NCBI RefSeq assembly: GCF_037975245.1
Contig: NC_092577.1
Span: 15,762,013 to 15,826,012 of the forward strand
DNA length: 64,000 nucleotides
Direction: 5' to 3'
DNA from: Apostichopus japonicus
Taxonomy: Eukaryota > Echinodermata > Holothuroidea > Aspidochirotida > Stichopodidae
Part shown: piece after piece, positions 49,491-61,997 of the stretch
How positions within the stretch are numbered: the first letter of the stretch is position 1
How the letters are laid out: each line of letters starts with the position of its first letter
Program-made: the position numbers and the translations under genes
The notes under the pieces: generated by a model
Databases searched by the model: none
What the model saw: the letters and a program-made list of their open reading frames with translations, nothing else
Told to the model about the DNA's origin: nothing

Positions 49491-51130
49491 ATGAAGTGGG
49501 CGGGAGCACTGTCGAACGCCAGGGACCAACCAGGCACTAGCAGCAATCAGCCAAGTAGCAGCAGGAGCCAATCTTCTGGGCACTCCAAAGCCTACCGCGA
49601 AAAAATGAAGAGGGATCCAGAAGCATGGGCCAGTTTCAAAGAAAAGGAAAGAAAACGACATCAGTAACGCAGGGCGGCAAGAACTGGAGAGCAGATGAAG
49701 CGGGATCGAGAAAGTAATCGGCGGCGCCAACAACGTTTTGCAGAGGGGAGAAAGGCTGAAAACTTGGGCGAAAGTGAGAAAAAGAAACCCAAAATACTCA
49801 CTCGCAGTGACAAACAGAAGAAACGGGAGTTACAACAGATAAAGAGAGTCCAGAGAGAGGATGACCCCCAGCAGAGGCGACGTATGCGAGAGAAAGACGA
49901 AAAAAAGAAGAGGGCAAAGCCCAGGCCTTCCGCATGCCAGATATCAAACCACCAGAAATACCACCTGATTGAACTGTCCATGTGTCCAAAAGAGGGCAAA
50001 TTTGCCAGGAAGGATTGCATCGAACGAGACTGTGCACTGTGTGGGGTCCACTTGCTCCGTGAACGCTTCTCCAAGCTAGAAGACCAGGGCCACTCCGTGA
50101 TTCACTGGCTCAAGTGGGTGTGACCCAGAAATACCAACATGATGGAAAGACCAAAGCCAAGAAGGTCATGGTGTATCAGAGGGGCACCATATATGAAATG
50201 CTGCAAGAAATTCAAGATGAAGCCGACACCCTTGCCAAGCACCTCTTTGTTGCCAACTGGCAGCAGGACCAGTTCACTCAACTCAGTAGGAGCCTTCCAC
50301 AGAACTTGGTGATGCTGGTTCTGGATTTCGCAGAAAACTACAGCTGCATTTCACATTGGGCCACTCAACAGATCACTGTTCATCGTCGAATACTACCACT
50401 GCGCTCATGCTGACGTAGCCAAGTCACATATCGCCCAAGAGGTCCTGGTCTTCATCGCAGATGACCTGTTGCATGATCACAACGCTGTTCACCATTTCGA
50501 GAGGCAGGCATTCAGGCATCTGAAAGAAATCAGGGCGTCCATATTGACCACTGCGTTGAGTTTACCGATGGCCGTGCAGCACAGTACAAAGCACGAGGAC
50601 CCTTTGCTGATGTCAGTTTCGCGAGGGTGGATCACGGAGTCGACTTCCAAAGATCACTCTTCGGATCCAGACATGGGAAGTGGCCGAGTGATTGGGCGTC
50701 CGGGATTGTCAAGTCAACCGTCCGACGTGCAGTGATCTCCCAAAGGGTAATCATCAACACGGCAGAGGACATGTTCGACTACTGCAAAGAAAACATCTGC
50801 GGTAAACAAAGGCGCTCATTCTTCATTGTGCGGAAGACGGAAATACAGAGGGAACGCTTGGAGCGACAGGTCAAAGTGTCTGTTCCTGGAACACGCTCCT
50901 TCCACTCAGTAAAGTGTGTGAGACCAGGTGTGATTGATACTCGCCTTCTCACCTGCTTCTGTGCATAGCTCCATGTTCTGTGCAGGCTGCGTATCAAATT
51001 CACCTGGGAGCTGTACCAGTACCACTCACACTGCACCGTGGCAGAGGCAAGCCTTGAAGATGACAACCAAGTGACCGGCATTGACAACGGAGATATTGAG
51101 AAGCCTGAAGAATTGTCCAATGTGCAATAA
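49491..51130 (+). pseudogene. Transposase-like gene with DFAENY and TDGRAAQYK motifs
   Basis: The reading starts MKWAGALSNARDQPGTS, with one TAA near 49665. A long basic Lys/Arg/Glu-rich region follows to about 49930, then a Cys cluster (DCALCGVHLL). Next come LVMLVLDFAENYSC (50309-50340), EYYHCAHADVAKSH, VEFTDGRAAQYKARG (about 50550) and FGSRHGKWPSD. It ends in a basic C-terminal part. At least three frame changes are needed. The motif order DFAENY ... DG..aQYK ... HGKg..D is, as I recall, shared by a large uncharacterised multicopy family in cnidarians, arthropods and other invertebrates. The acidic positions suggest an RNase H-fold nuclease, but this is inference. The reverse transcriptase element begins directly after. 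Confidence 0.6.
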
Positions 51131-51144
51131 GGCAAAAACGTAGA

Positions 51145-52540
51145 ATGTGGAAGTTGTTCAGGAGGACTAAATCTGAATCTCTTTTGGCCAAGTTTAAAAT
51201 TCATCAGTTGAAGGTAGAATGCTTAGTCTCTGATGCAAAATTGAATTTCGAAAATAGCATTGCCCTAAAAATCAAGTATAACCCAAAGGCCATCTTTTTT
51301 TATGTCAGGGTCAAAGCACAAACTTAAAGATGCAATTATGTCTCTTAGGGCACCACAGGCTGATAATATAGTTACTGATAGTCAGGATCTTGCAGATCTT
51401 TTGAACAACTATTTTGTGTCGGTTTTGACAAGGGAAGATATGAGTAGTATTCCAGATTTTCAGGGGGACAGTGATAGGCCTAAACTGGATACGGTCTTAT
51501 TTTCGGATGAGGTTGTCTTAAAGGAGCTGCTTCTAAATGTTTGTAAAGCTTCTGGACCGGATGCAATCCATCCGTATTTGTTGAAGACTTTTGCACACCA
51601 TTTCTCTCATTGGTTTTTAGTAAATTTATGAATGAAGGTTACGTTCCTATGGACTGGAGATGTGGTAATATTACCCCAATTTTCAAGAAGGGTGATAAGT
51701 CTAAGCCCTGTAATTATAGGCCCGTTAGTCTCACTAGTGTTGTTTGTAAGGTCATGGAGTCTATTGTTAAAAGGCCCATGGTCTGTCAATTCAGCAGTCA
51801 GTCTTTGACCAGAGAGTCTCAACATGGTTTTTGTCAAAAAAGGTTTTGTCTCACTAATATCCTTCAGTTTATGGAAGATGTAACAAGCTCACTAAATAGG
51901 CAGTCTGTAGATGTTGTGTTCCTGGATTTCCAGAAGGCCTTTCATAAAGTTCCCCACCAGCGTCTTTTACTTAGGCTGAAGAGTATGGGTGTCAATGGGA
52001 ATTTACTGTCTTGGATCGAGAATTGGCTTGGTAGTAGGAAACAGAGGGTGGTAATTAAAGGTTGTGCTTCTTCTTGGCAGGACGTTACTAGTGGGGTTCC
52101 ACAAGGGTCTGTATTGGGTCCCTTGTTGTTTGTTGCCTATATAAATGACATTGACGGAGATATTCTGTGTACAGCTAAGAAGTTTGCTGATGACACCAAA
52201 TTGTATTCTGAGGTCTCTTCCAAAAGCGATTCTGAGAAGTTGCAAACGGATTTGGATAAGGATTTTTCCTGGTCTCAGGGGTGGCAAATGATTTTGAATA
52301 TTGATAAATGCAAGGTAATGCACATTGTTAGTAGTAAACAAAAGTTTACATACAATCTTAATGGTGTGGAGTTACAGGAGGTTTCTGTTGAAAGAGACCT
52401 AGCTATCTACATTGACTCATCTCTGCAACCGTCTAAACATTGTTTTGAAGCTGCTAAAGAGGTAATAGGGTTTTAGGTATGATAAAGAGGAACTTCAGTT
52501 TTCTGAAAGAGGACATCGAATTTTACAATGGCTCTGGTTA
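51145..52540 (+). pseudogene. Non-LTR retrotransposon reverse transcriptase (jockey/CR1/Rex-like)
   Basis: The N-terminal part (MWKLFRRTKSESLLAKFKIH, NPKAIFFYVR) shifts frame in the T run near 51294-51301. It continues into FVSVLTREDM and CKASGPDAIHPYLLKTF. After another slip near 51610 the polymerase domain reads NYRPVSLTSVVCKVMESIV, VDVVFLDFQKAFHKVPH (motif A), TSGVPQGSVLGPLLF (motif B) and KFADDTKLYSEV (motif C, FADD), then NIDKCKVMHI. A final slip at 52470 leads to VLGMIKRNFSFLKEDI. No endonuclease and no 3' end are present, so it is a truncated copy. It is a different clade from the Tx1-like LINEs here. Confidence 0.88.
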
Positions 52541-52640
52541 CGATAATGTTTACCCTTCGGATTTTCAAAACGGTTCGTTATTTAATGGAAAGAACACAGC
52601 CCTTATCCAAAAACTATATTAAACTGAACCATAAACATAC

Positions 52641-54593
52641 CTCATAACGATCATTTCCAACATCTTCATAGTCAATGTTATCAGCTTCCTGGTATAAGTC
52701 ATTACCGGCTTCTACCGGATGGCCTTCTTGTTCTTCATAGTGCATATGATGACTGACCTCTCCATGGTCCTGATTCGAAAGAGGCAAGAAAGTGTCATTT
52801 GTTTACAAAACCCAGATCATACAGTGTTTTAAGTAATTAATATCTTTTTTGGGGGTTAGAAATTCCTCTTCTTTTTTTTTGTGCTAATACTATTAGCCAC
52901 ACAGGTGTTTCCATGTTCCTAAGAAAATAGATGGGGTCTCGACTCTGAGGTGTTTTTTTTTTTTTTTTGGAAAGAAAAAAATGCCCTTAAGGTAGTCTGT
53001 ATAGGCCCGAAATTATAGCATGCTATAATTACTAAAAGTTTTTCCCAAAAAAAATTCAAGGTCGTCTTTACTCTCCACATTGTTCTCAGACACTCTTAAA
53101 GGAACACACAAGATGACTGAATGTCCCAGTCTGAAAATGTAGCATATTTGGGACCAATACAGCATACCTTTACAGACAAAAAAACGCTACATTTTGAAGA
53201 CTGAGAAAAAGGATGTATCTTTCAAAATTTAAAGTGGGCATATGGAAACATGCTTTTACTCGGCAACATGAAGCAAATACGATCAGTAGCTTCATATGCA
53301 AGCATAATGTGCAAGCATCAGTAGCTTCATATGCAAGCATACATACATAAACTGAACCAACCTATATTCTGGGTTGATGGTTTTGGAGAGGTACCATCAA
53401 CTAGCATATTCACCACCCCCCCCCCTCCCTTTTACACATTTATACATTGGGCTAAATGGATACGCATTCTCTATATTCCTATTTATTAATATAAGGCTGA
53501 AGATGTACACTGTCATGCAAATTTTGGGTTGGTTTTAAGGCTTGGGAATCTATCCCAGAAATATTTTGTCCATGTTCTCAGATATTTAATATTAAGACAA
53601 GAAACGCTGCCAATGTACAAAGATTCTTTTAAGATATTGAATGACATCCTCTTGGAGAGCACCATTAATTAATTATGCACTGGTGCGTCAAGAGCTTTCA
53701 ATTTCCAGCTAAATTTTGGACAAAGAGGCACATTTCCTAGGGGGCGTATGGTGCGTCACAAAATTAAAGGTGCATTAATTTGACAAATTTCTTACTACAA
53801 TTACTTTAAATCATAATATTCACCACTGACACCAAAGTTTCACGTTTCCAGATGCTTGTAGTTTGTCGTGGTATTCCAACATTTATCATGCAAATACCTT
53901 TGATAAGAAAACAAATATCAGGTTTCAATCTTTGACTTTGGTACTGGTAGGTTGGGCTATGGCGTAGGCAATATGCCTAGGCCTTAGCTGCACTTTCTTA
54001 GTAGCTAGGCTAGGCCTTCATCATACATGTACAGTACAGAAGATAGATCAATGTTGAAGCTTTAGATATATATAATTATATAAGGGTGAGTCAACCAGCG
54101 TAGCCGAAGGCGACACTGAACATTTATTCTTTAACCACCTTATGGACATAGTTTGAGGCTTTTTTTTAACGTTTTGGTATTTTAAAAGGTGTCAAAATTC
54201 TACGGCGGAACAATAACGTTAGGCCTCGGTAGCCTAACGTGAAGTTATCGTAGCATAGGCTAGCTAACTTCATATAGCATCGGGTTTGTCCTGAGCTGCC
54301 TAGTTACGATTGTTCCGCACAGAAACCATGTAAAGAAAGTCAACCAAGATAAAGCCTGTGCATACGGCATGGTTACCTCTGCCGAACTGCTCACCTCTCT
54401 CTCACGTCTCAGCGCCTAATTTCCTTAATAGTTTGGCACAGGTTAGGCTAGGTATAGTAACGTTGGTGTACAGTATGCGAATAGGATGATATAACGGTAG
54501 GTAAGAATGCTTGATTACATTGTACATAACTTACTTTTTATAACTCCCTCGAACAAGCTTCCGGCGTTTAGAATTTTGTTCTTCTCCATCCAT
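52641..54593 (-). CDS. Fragment of an unrecognised spliced gene (two exons seen)
   Basis: On - a start at 54593 gives MDGEEQNSKRRKLVRGSYKK, followed by donor GTAAGT after 54535. A second exon, 52769-52641, has acceptor CGAATCAG and donor GTATGT. It is 43 codons long, in frame 0, and acidic (DHGEVSHHMHYEEQEGHP, ADNIDYEDVGNDRYE). The donor phase of exon 1 (2) does not match exon 2, so at least one exon between them is missed. A further exon-like stretch at 54722-54687 (DASSSDTDDHE, donor GTACGT) lies upstream of the start. No domain is recognised and the 3' part is not found; the LINE at 51-52.5 kb may have removed it. It diverges from the + gene at 55.4 kb. Confidence 0.45.
52770..54530. other. 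Putative intron sequence
   Basis: AT-rich sequence between the two - strand exons, with T, A and C homopolymer runs and no recognised repeat family. Confidence 0.3.
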
Positions 54594-55411
54594 CTCGCGT
54601 ATTAATGAGTTTGAGTACAAATGAAAATACAATATGCGACAAAGCAAATGAGATTTTACGATGTAAAAATTTTGGCTAATACGTACCTTTCGTGATCGTC
54701 CGTGTCGCTGCTTGAGGCGTCCTGTTTAGATGCATATGTTAGCAGATAATAAGGATCTATTAATTTTACCTTTGGGGGTGAAAATGTTTACAAACAATTT
54801 ATAGTCAGGGAGGAAACATAAATTCCTCTAATACAGGAAACTATATAGTTCTGAACGGAAAACACAATTCAAATTATGCTTGCTGATCACTATAAAGTGT
54901 TGAAAATAAAGCAACATTTATAGGTAAAAAAAATCGACAATATTTTGTTTTGCATCAATTAGTGGTTGCGTCTAATGATGGTACCATGTTACTAAATAAG
55001 CGGGAGATTATATACACAATTAATGAAGGTTTAGTCAATCAATGGTTCCTTTTTTTCTAAATAATGTGTTTGAGGCTCAATATATATACAAATGACCATT
55101 AAATTATTGGATTTTTACAGACTCAAATATGTAAATGTTTCTTCACTTTTAATTGATATTTTGAAATCCCTTCGTATGTTTATGCATATTCATGCCACAG
55201 GCATGTATCGCGTCGCGTCCCCCCCCCCCCCCAAGCCTATAGGATGCTAGAGCTCCGCGGCCGGTATATTACAACTTTTACCGCGTTTTTGTAGTACTTG
55301 CAGTCTAACTAACGCTACTAATTTCATCTATATTTCACCAGTTTAATACAAAATAAGTTAAAATATGGAAAACATGCAGTTGTTAGATGGACATCTTCCA
55401 CAGTTACAAGT

Positions 55412-58373
55412 ATGGGACTTATCGCAGAAACTGACGTCAAATGTGGTAGCTTTGAAGTTGGTGCTACCGTCACAGCGACGTACCGCAATAGTCCCTACGA
55501 TGCCAAGATACTTTTTATCGGAGGTAAGATATCAAAATTTATACTCAGTTTAATACGACTTATCTTGCATTGTTCGATTCAGTTTCAACAATTGTTTATA
55601 TGCAATCTGTTTGGCGAATAACATTCGCCTGAAAATTATGCCTGAGAGACTAGACGTAACGCACCAACAAATCGATACGTAGCCTAACGTTTGATTTCTA
55701 GTTAGGATTCATAAGCCTAACCATCGAGCCTAACGCGGTAGGATAGGCAAGAATTCACAGTATTACTGTGACTGCACACTATGATCATAATAAGCTGTAA
55801 TAGCTAGTTAGGCTATAGCTTAAGTTATAGTGTGATCATGTCCATGCAGTACTTTTAGTTCCAGCACGATCGAGGGCCGTGTGATTTCGTGGGGACAAGA
55901 AACTCTCAGAACAAAGATTATTTTGTTAGGACAATTGATGGTTCAAATTCAAGTGATTGTCAAAATTATGCTGATACTGTTATTTCATCTTCAACAAATG
56001 CACTGTATATTTTTTGCTTCACTCTTCCTAGGCCCGCCTGTCCATACGGGGAATGGAACTCGATTCCTCCAGTATATTACTTAATTATTACTATGGTTGG
56101 ACTATAGCCGTGGCTACTTCAATTATACAATTTGGTAGACTGATTAAGCAAAGTTTTAGGTTCATAATTACATATGGTACACAAAGCCTTTATTTTCCTG
56201 CAGTGTGTTCTTGCTAGAAATGATCACTATACTCTGCTGGATTGTAAGTTATATTAGACTGTTTAGATCATTTTTATTATTATTTAAGTGTAACTGGTTC
56301 ACCCTGACATTCTTTGTTTTGTTATTTTCGAAGATTTGGATTCAATGAATGAGAGGCTTTCTGCTGTGCTGTCTGTGTACCATCCTCCAAGTGACTCTCC
56401 AAAAGGAAGGGGACATCGTGTGGTCAGGAAGGTGATACGAGAAGATTTCTTGGAAGGAGACTGTAATTTCGAGATGTCCAACAGTCAGTCTACGTCAAAA
56501 GGTCCTTGACAGGTAAGCAATTATTTCTGTTTGCATCGAACTACGTACCTGTATGTATACTTTGTAAAATATATTTTGAATGCCAAACCTGTACGCTATA
56601 GCCTTTCACAGATTATATTGTGTGTTAGCTTATATGTCAGTACTCTGGGAAAGAATATTGTTTATATAATTTGTTCAGTGAATCTTCTCTGTTGTGATGT
56701 AATAACCATTAGCCAATGAGTTTCCTGGGTAGTTGCTTATTTATTCAGAGATGGTTTGCTCCTATTAATGAGGGATGATGCTGTAGACAGAATCATTGCA
56801 AAACTTATCCAAAATACAGAGGAAGATGATGCGGTTGATGAGAATTTTGTAGAGGCCAGCTTGATTGCGAGCTTGAAGTCTGAGGTTGCAAGCTTACGAA
56901 AACGCATAGAGGATTTGGAAAAACAGAACAACCTGCTACAGAACTGTAAGTGTTTGTTGGTAAATAACTTAATATTATTTCTTAACAGTCCATCGTTAAC
57001 TGTTAACATGTTCCTTTTAAAGTCACAAACTTTTATGTCATTGATTGTTGCAATCGCAAAAGGTCATTTCATCACCTGCAGAAAGAAGACCAGCATTAAA
57101 CAAATGTTAAGCAACTGATCTGATATGAAATCTGACCTACGACTGTTCAGACAGGCTGTTTTTTAGTTAATGTTATAACTATCAGTAATTCAATGTCTGA
57201 CACTGCAGATCCTTAACATAGCCGGTCTGTCAAACTGTGCTATGCTGTTCGGCTGAAAACTTCGATACGGTGTTTTACTTTTTTTATATTCATTTTAGGA
57301 TAATCAGAGACAAAAATGGGTATTTTACTTAGAAGAATCTAAATGAATGGGAATTAAAGTAGTGCTTTGAGGAGGAATGCAGTTCCAAATATTAATATGA
57401 CTGCTCCAAGTTTAATGGACCAATTCGGTCAATGTTTTGGTCAGTACAAACTTTATTTTTATTTGATTTCCTGTTCTCAGTGCTACCAGACACGCTAACA
57501 GAGTTAAAAGATGCAATTGCATCTTTGAATCAAAACAGGTGTAGAATAATACCACCAGCAACCCCACCAAGACGGCCCTTGTCCACATTTCATGTGCCAG
57601 TAACACCGCCACCTTCAACTGCTTCCCCACCAAAACAACCCTCGCCTATTGAGTTTCCTGTGCCAGTGACACCGTCATCACTATCAGCTATCACCAAACT
57701 TAAACAACCTTTAGCTACCTTGCAGCCAGTACAGACACCACCTTTGCAGTCAGCTCCTGGGACAGTAGAAGACATTGGGAAGGCTCGTATAAAAAATCTT
57801 CTTTGAAACTGAATGTCATATGCAAACACATTGTGCTTGTAGCACTGTTTGTATCATCGGGTTTTTCCTAAAAAAAAAAATCAGTCACAAGTCTTCTTTA
57901 TAACGACCCTATGCACGTGTACATGTTTTCTGCTAGTGTTACTATAGCTAACTAAGCTAACGTAACACGCAAACCAATGCAGGGTCACACACCATCGTAT
58001 GCAGTGTTACATGTTTACACTCCGGGAGGGGGCTGCAAAAAGTTGTGTGATGTCAAATGCAAGTACTCTTTTGTATATGGTATTGACTGTTTGTAATTAA
58101 GTGTCACCTGGATGGAAAATAATTTCAGCCACCTACTGTGAGTTCATAGGCAGAAGAAAAAGGTTGATAATTGTAACCATAAGGCAAGTGGTTTGACCCA
58201 TCAATAATTTCTTTACTGGTACTGTTTATGTAGACCACAGAAAACTTTGTCATCGATGACAACATTTTGAGAACTTAATGACAGCCATATTTCACAGAAG
58301 AGACATGGCAAGCAGAAGTCTCTCTGGAAGAAATGGGAAAGATTATCTTCCTGTGGAGAAAGTGCTATTATTG
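55412..58373 (+). CDS. Coiled-coil, possibly BEN-domain gene (partial model)
   Basis: Exon 55412-55523 starts MGLIAETDVKCGSFEVG and reads VTATYRNSPYDAKILFIG, a Tudor/Agenet-like look. It joins in phase to 56334 (DLDSMNERLSAVLSVYHPPS). That exon meets TGA at 56507-56509 just before a good donor; a weaker GTCCTT donor at about 56500 would avoid it. Exon 56749/56751-56945 ends in a leucine heptad pattern (LKSEVASLRKRIEDLEKQNN) and joins in phase to 57481 (LPDTLTELKDAIASL). From there it either runs on as a Pro-rich tail to TGA at 57806, or uses donor 57538/GTGTAG to join in phase to 58298-58373 (RDMASRSLSGRNGKDYLP), which resembles a BEN-domain start. Later exons are not seen and may be lost beyond the LINE at 59051. 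The C run at 55220 lies in the presumed promoter. Confidence 0.5.
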
Positions 58374-59050
58374 GTAAGTGTATGAGTATATAGAATATAA
58401 TTTCTTATCAATATTGTACTAAGTTCATTAGGTGGCATACTCCTATTAGAGTCTATATCAATCCGCTCGATTGTTCAGGAAAAGTGCCAAAAAGCAGCGG
58501 GAGAACATCTTTTGTGACCTGTTATCAATCAGTCTAGTTTTTTGTGGCTTGCATGTTGAAGAGCATGAATGGAAGTACATGTGGTGAGAAAATTGGATCA
58601 ATTGAGGCAATTTTAGACCCCTTTAGGCCTCCCGGGAGCAGCGTAGGAAATTTGTTTACCACTGAGTGAAGAGGTTTGTTTACAAGTGACGAAAACTTCC
58701 GGCTCGGATAGCAAAAAATCTACATGGTCATGGTACGGAAAATTGATGGTGCCATGAAAGGCCAACTTGTCAGCTATCCGGTGATGGGTAGCGTTTAGCT
58801 AGTGAAAACTTCTATCTAGACTTAGAGACCACATTACTTTTGTGATTTAGTGTGTAAGTCAATGGGGCTTTTAATGGGCGTATGCTACCATTAACGAGGG
58901 AATGAAGGTAAGCCAGACATATAACTTGATTAATCACTTTACAACAACGCATGGCACTGATGACTGATGTTAAGCGACACACTACACAAATATTTTGAAA
59001 GAGCTATGGCTCAAACAGTAGCATTAATTTATTTACCACATAAAAAATGT
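57832..59050. other. Sequence around the last exon, otherwise unassigned
   Basis: Apart from the exon at 58298-58373, no gene or repeat was recognised up to the second LINE. Confidence 0.3.
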
Positions 59051-59779
59051 GCTTTTTACGTGACCCGTCATACGGGATACAAAACGTCACGGCCAAACGG
59101 CACTACCAAACCATCCCATTCTTACAAACGAAACTCAGGTCAAGCGAGCCCTAAAAAAGTACATACGCCCACCGACCTGTAGAGACAAAACGCCCAACCA
59201 CCCACTGAAACATTCAAAAAACCACAAAAGGACGACCAGCACGCAGCGAAACAAAACAGCCTTACCCAGCACACCACCGTCCAAAAAAGGCAGCCCCAGA
59301 TAAACGGCGAAAATCACCTTCAACTTGAAGGCGAATGTCAGACTTCACCGCCTCCAGGACTGCCTGCCAACTGGCAAATTTCTCCCTAAAGACAACATCA
59401 CATCTATTCCTCCAAATAATTTTTTTTTACAACAGAACAAACATAAATAATACGCTGCAACACAGCAACAGAACAAACTGGAGGATCTAATGCATATTGT
59501 AACGCCGACCGAATTCTACACAGTCAAGTCGGAACACAGAGTCTTGAAAAATCAGCCAGAGTTCAAGTAATGTCTAAAAACTTTGTTAAAAAGAAAACAC
59601 TTTCGCCTGTTACAATGGTTAATGAAGTACATCAATTAATCCTCCAATCAATGTTTAAACGCTTTAAGATGAGTTAAATGGTAGCAATACATCTTTGGGC
59701 ATAATACATGGCTTAACTCATTTACAACACTATTGGAAGTAAAGCAGTACCAAAAGAAATACAAGTGTAGACCAACCCT

Positions 59780-60185
59780 CGCAGCCTCTGCGAGTTCTGA
59801 CAATAACTCGCAATATGCGAGCGAACCCTAAAAGTCGTCATTCCTGCGAGCTGATCTGTTTCCCGCTACTTGCGATCTGTGCTGTATCTCGCAAATCAGT
59901 GCGAGCTGGGATGCTTTTTACGTGCAAAGAAACGGACACGGACCAAAGGTCAACAAAGCTGGGATGTTTCTCGCAGCTTGCGATCTGTGCTGTATCTCGC
60001 AAATCTGTGCGAGTTGGACTGTCTCTCGTAGCTTGCGATCTGTGCTGTATCTCGCAAATCCGTGCGAGTTGGAATGTCTCTCGCAGCTTGCGATCTGTGC
60101 TGTATCTTGCAAATCCGTGCGAGCTGGGCTGTGTCTCGCAAATAGTGCGAGCTGGGCTGTGTCTCGCAAATCCTGAGAGCTTAAA
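59780..60185 (+). repeat. 55-bp tandem array
   Basis: Units containing GCGATCTGTGCTGTATCTCG and CGCAAAT.(C)GTGCGAG(C/T)TGG recur, with GCGATCTG at 59872, 59980, 60035 and 60090. The 108-bp first gap equals 55 bp plus a 53-bp LINE insertion with its TSD. The array reads open in several frames because of the period; no protein is claimed. Confidence 0.9.
59914..59956 (-). mobile_element. 43-bp LINE family 1 stub
   Basis: Only the last 43 bp of family 1 are present; the - strand contains GTTGACCTTTGGTCCGTGTC and ends GCACGTAAAAAG. A 10-bp TSD, AGCTGGGATG, is at 59904-59913 and 59957-59966. The 55-bp array around it supplies the empty site, so insert and TSD lengths are confirmed by the period. 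Confidence 0.92.
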
Positions 60186-60189
60186 CTGA

Positions 60190-60925
60190 AACCCAGGTAT
60201 AACTCGGGTCTTAAATACACATATTCACAAAATAGGGAGATGGTCGAGCTTCAGCCTTAGGTTACTTTTCAGTACTTGTACGTCAATCTTTCTCAATATA
60301 CCGCATTGAATTCTGAGCTACGTTAATGCTCCAGCCTTGTAAATTTTAGGGTTACATCACAAGTAATTCTGGCAACTTTAATATTATATTTGGTCGAGAT
60401 AGATAGACAAACAAACATACTATCGTTAATTGGTTCACTTCACTGACACGGTCGATATAACATTGACGGGTACTAACGGCTTATTCCCAAGTTCCCTTAA
60501 CACATAAAAGAAAACAAATGAAAATCATTACCAAGTAAATGTCTAGAATCACCGGTCACCAGGTAGAGCCAGGAAACACAATAACGGTTCCTTGATACAC
60601 AAATATCACAGTAGAGATCCGTGTAGAGAGTACACATGAGTAATATTGCAGTAAACGATTGCAACTTTGCGCGAACTGACTACTTTCACAACTTTTGGGC
60701 AACTGCCTCTTACGAACAATAAACCAATCCTTTTTATACCAAGTAGCTTGAATAGCTGAACTCGGTGACCCCCTTTTATGTTTTTGATGTATGCCGAAGC
60801 GCGCGCACGCAGGAAGCGGCTTCCTTTTTGTTTTGGAAAACTGTCTACACTGCTGGGAAAACACGGTGAGCTTCCTTAGATCTAAAGAGAAAAGGGTTAA
60901 AGGTCTGGGGCCCGAGACGGGGAAA
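60190..60925. other. Unassigned part of the insert in LINE family 2
   Basis: No gene recognised. It begins after the 55-bp array and ends where LINE family 2 resumes. It could belong to one larger inserted element together with 59480-59780. Confidence 0.3.
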
Positions 60926-61668
60926 TCAAAATAAGAATAGTAAACAGCCCGAGCTCAATACAGAAAGAAACAAATTAACAGTAAGAAATCTGCTAGGCTT
61001 ATAAGTCAAATTTCTGTAACAATATAAAACAAAGCCCTGTCGTACCGACCAGGAACGGTCTCCCGTTAAACGGTCGGTCCAGGACTGAAACCACTCCCAC
61101 AAGTTCAAAACAAAGGGGCAATGCCAAAAAAACATGGGCAGTACTTTCTAAGCTGTCACAGCTGGTCCTCGGGCACAGTCCATCACCCAATCGCCAGTGA
61201 TACCTTTTCAGATTGGTCACCAAGGCACCGTGTGCAATTCTCCACGCAAGATCACGGAGCCTGCAACCATTCAGCCTTGAATGCACCGAACGCCATACTT
61301 CGACAGGATGACGTCCCTGTACAAAAATTGCGTTGAAGGCCCTATCCCGCAAGGAACTGAGAACGAGGGCCGGCCGTAACAGGTCATCAGGGGGCAACTC
61401 AATAAGAGCGGAGCAAATGACACGCACCACTCTGCTTGGTGTGCTACTATGCGGTTCTCTGTTGCTAAACAGCGCCGGAACCCATCAACGCAAGTGCAAC
61501 ACGCCCCAAAAACTTACAAAATATGAACAAGGCAACCCTGTGTCAGTTACCGCTACAAACAATTGCTTAAATAACAAACAAGTTAACTTACTTCCCAGAT
61601 GAACCACCCCTAGTCCCCCCCTTCTCCAGTTTTTGGTACAATACCGCCCTCTTCACCAGGTCTGTACC

Positions 61669-61997
61669 CAGTGGCGTAGGAAGGTACTTTTGAGTGGGGG
61701 GCGGAAGACTGATGGCCGGCATGGGGGAGGGGGTGACCCCCTCCCCTTTGGAATTTTTTGGCATTTCCAGGTGGCCTCAGATGCAATTTGGTGCAATATA
61801 GCACACTTCAACACCCAATCCATTTTGTTAATAATTTTGCATTTTCACCTGGCCTTATAGATGCAATTTGGTGCTCCAAATGAGATTTTTTTCTCATTCG
61901 GAAATGAAAAAGGGGTTTTCTGAATATATTTCCGCCCCCATATTTTTCACTGGGGGGGGGGGCTGGCACCCCCAGCCCCCCGGTTCCTACGCCCTTG
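61669..61997 (+). mobile_element. hAT-like MITE, complete, 329 bp
   Basis: Ends read CAGTGGCGTAGGAAGG and (inward) CAAGGGCGTAGGAACC. An 8-bp direct repeat with one mismatch, TCTGTACC/CCTGTACC, lies outside (61661-61668 and 61998-62005). Removing the unit restores the LINE reading IWSGG-TDLVKRA. The terminal CAGTGGCG type and 8-bp TSD fit hAT. A truncated relative is at 10790-11021, and fragments with GGCTCCTACGCC occur near 63280. Confidence 0.88.

Noticed and set aside
49661-50074. 137-codon open frame on -
   Set aside because: It is the shadow of the Lys/Arg-rich transposase-like reading on +, which has the conserved motifs.
55881-56107. Overlapping + open frames between exons of the BEN-like gene
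   Set aside because: The exons at 55412 and 56334 join in phase without them, and neither translation is recognisable.
59780-60185. Tandem repeats considered as a CRISPR array
   Set aside because: Units adjoin without unique spacers, and the DNA is eukaryotic.
59815-60189. Ser/Cys-rich 124-codon open frame
   Set aside because: The 55-bp array reads open in several frames and contains a LINE stub; it is not a gene.
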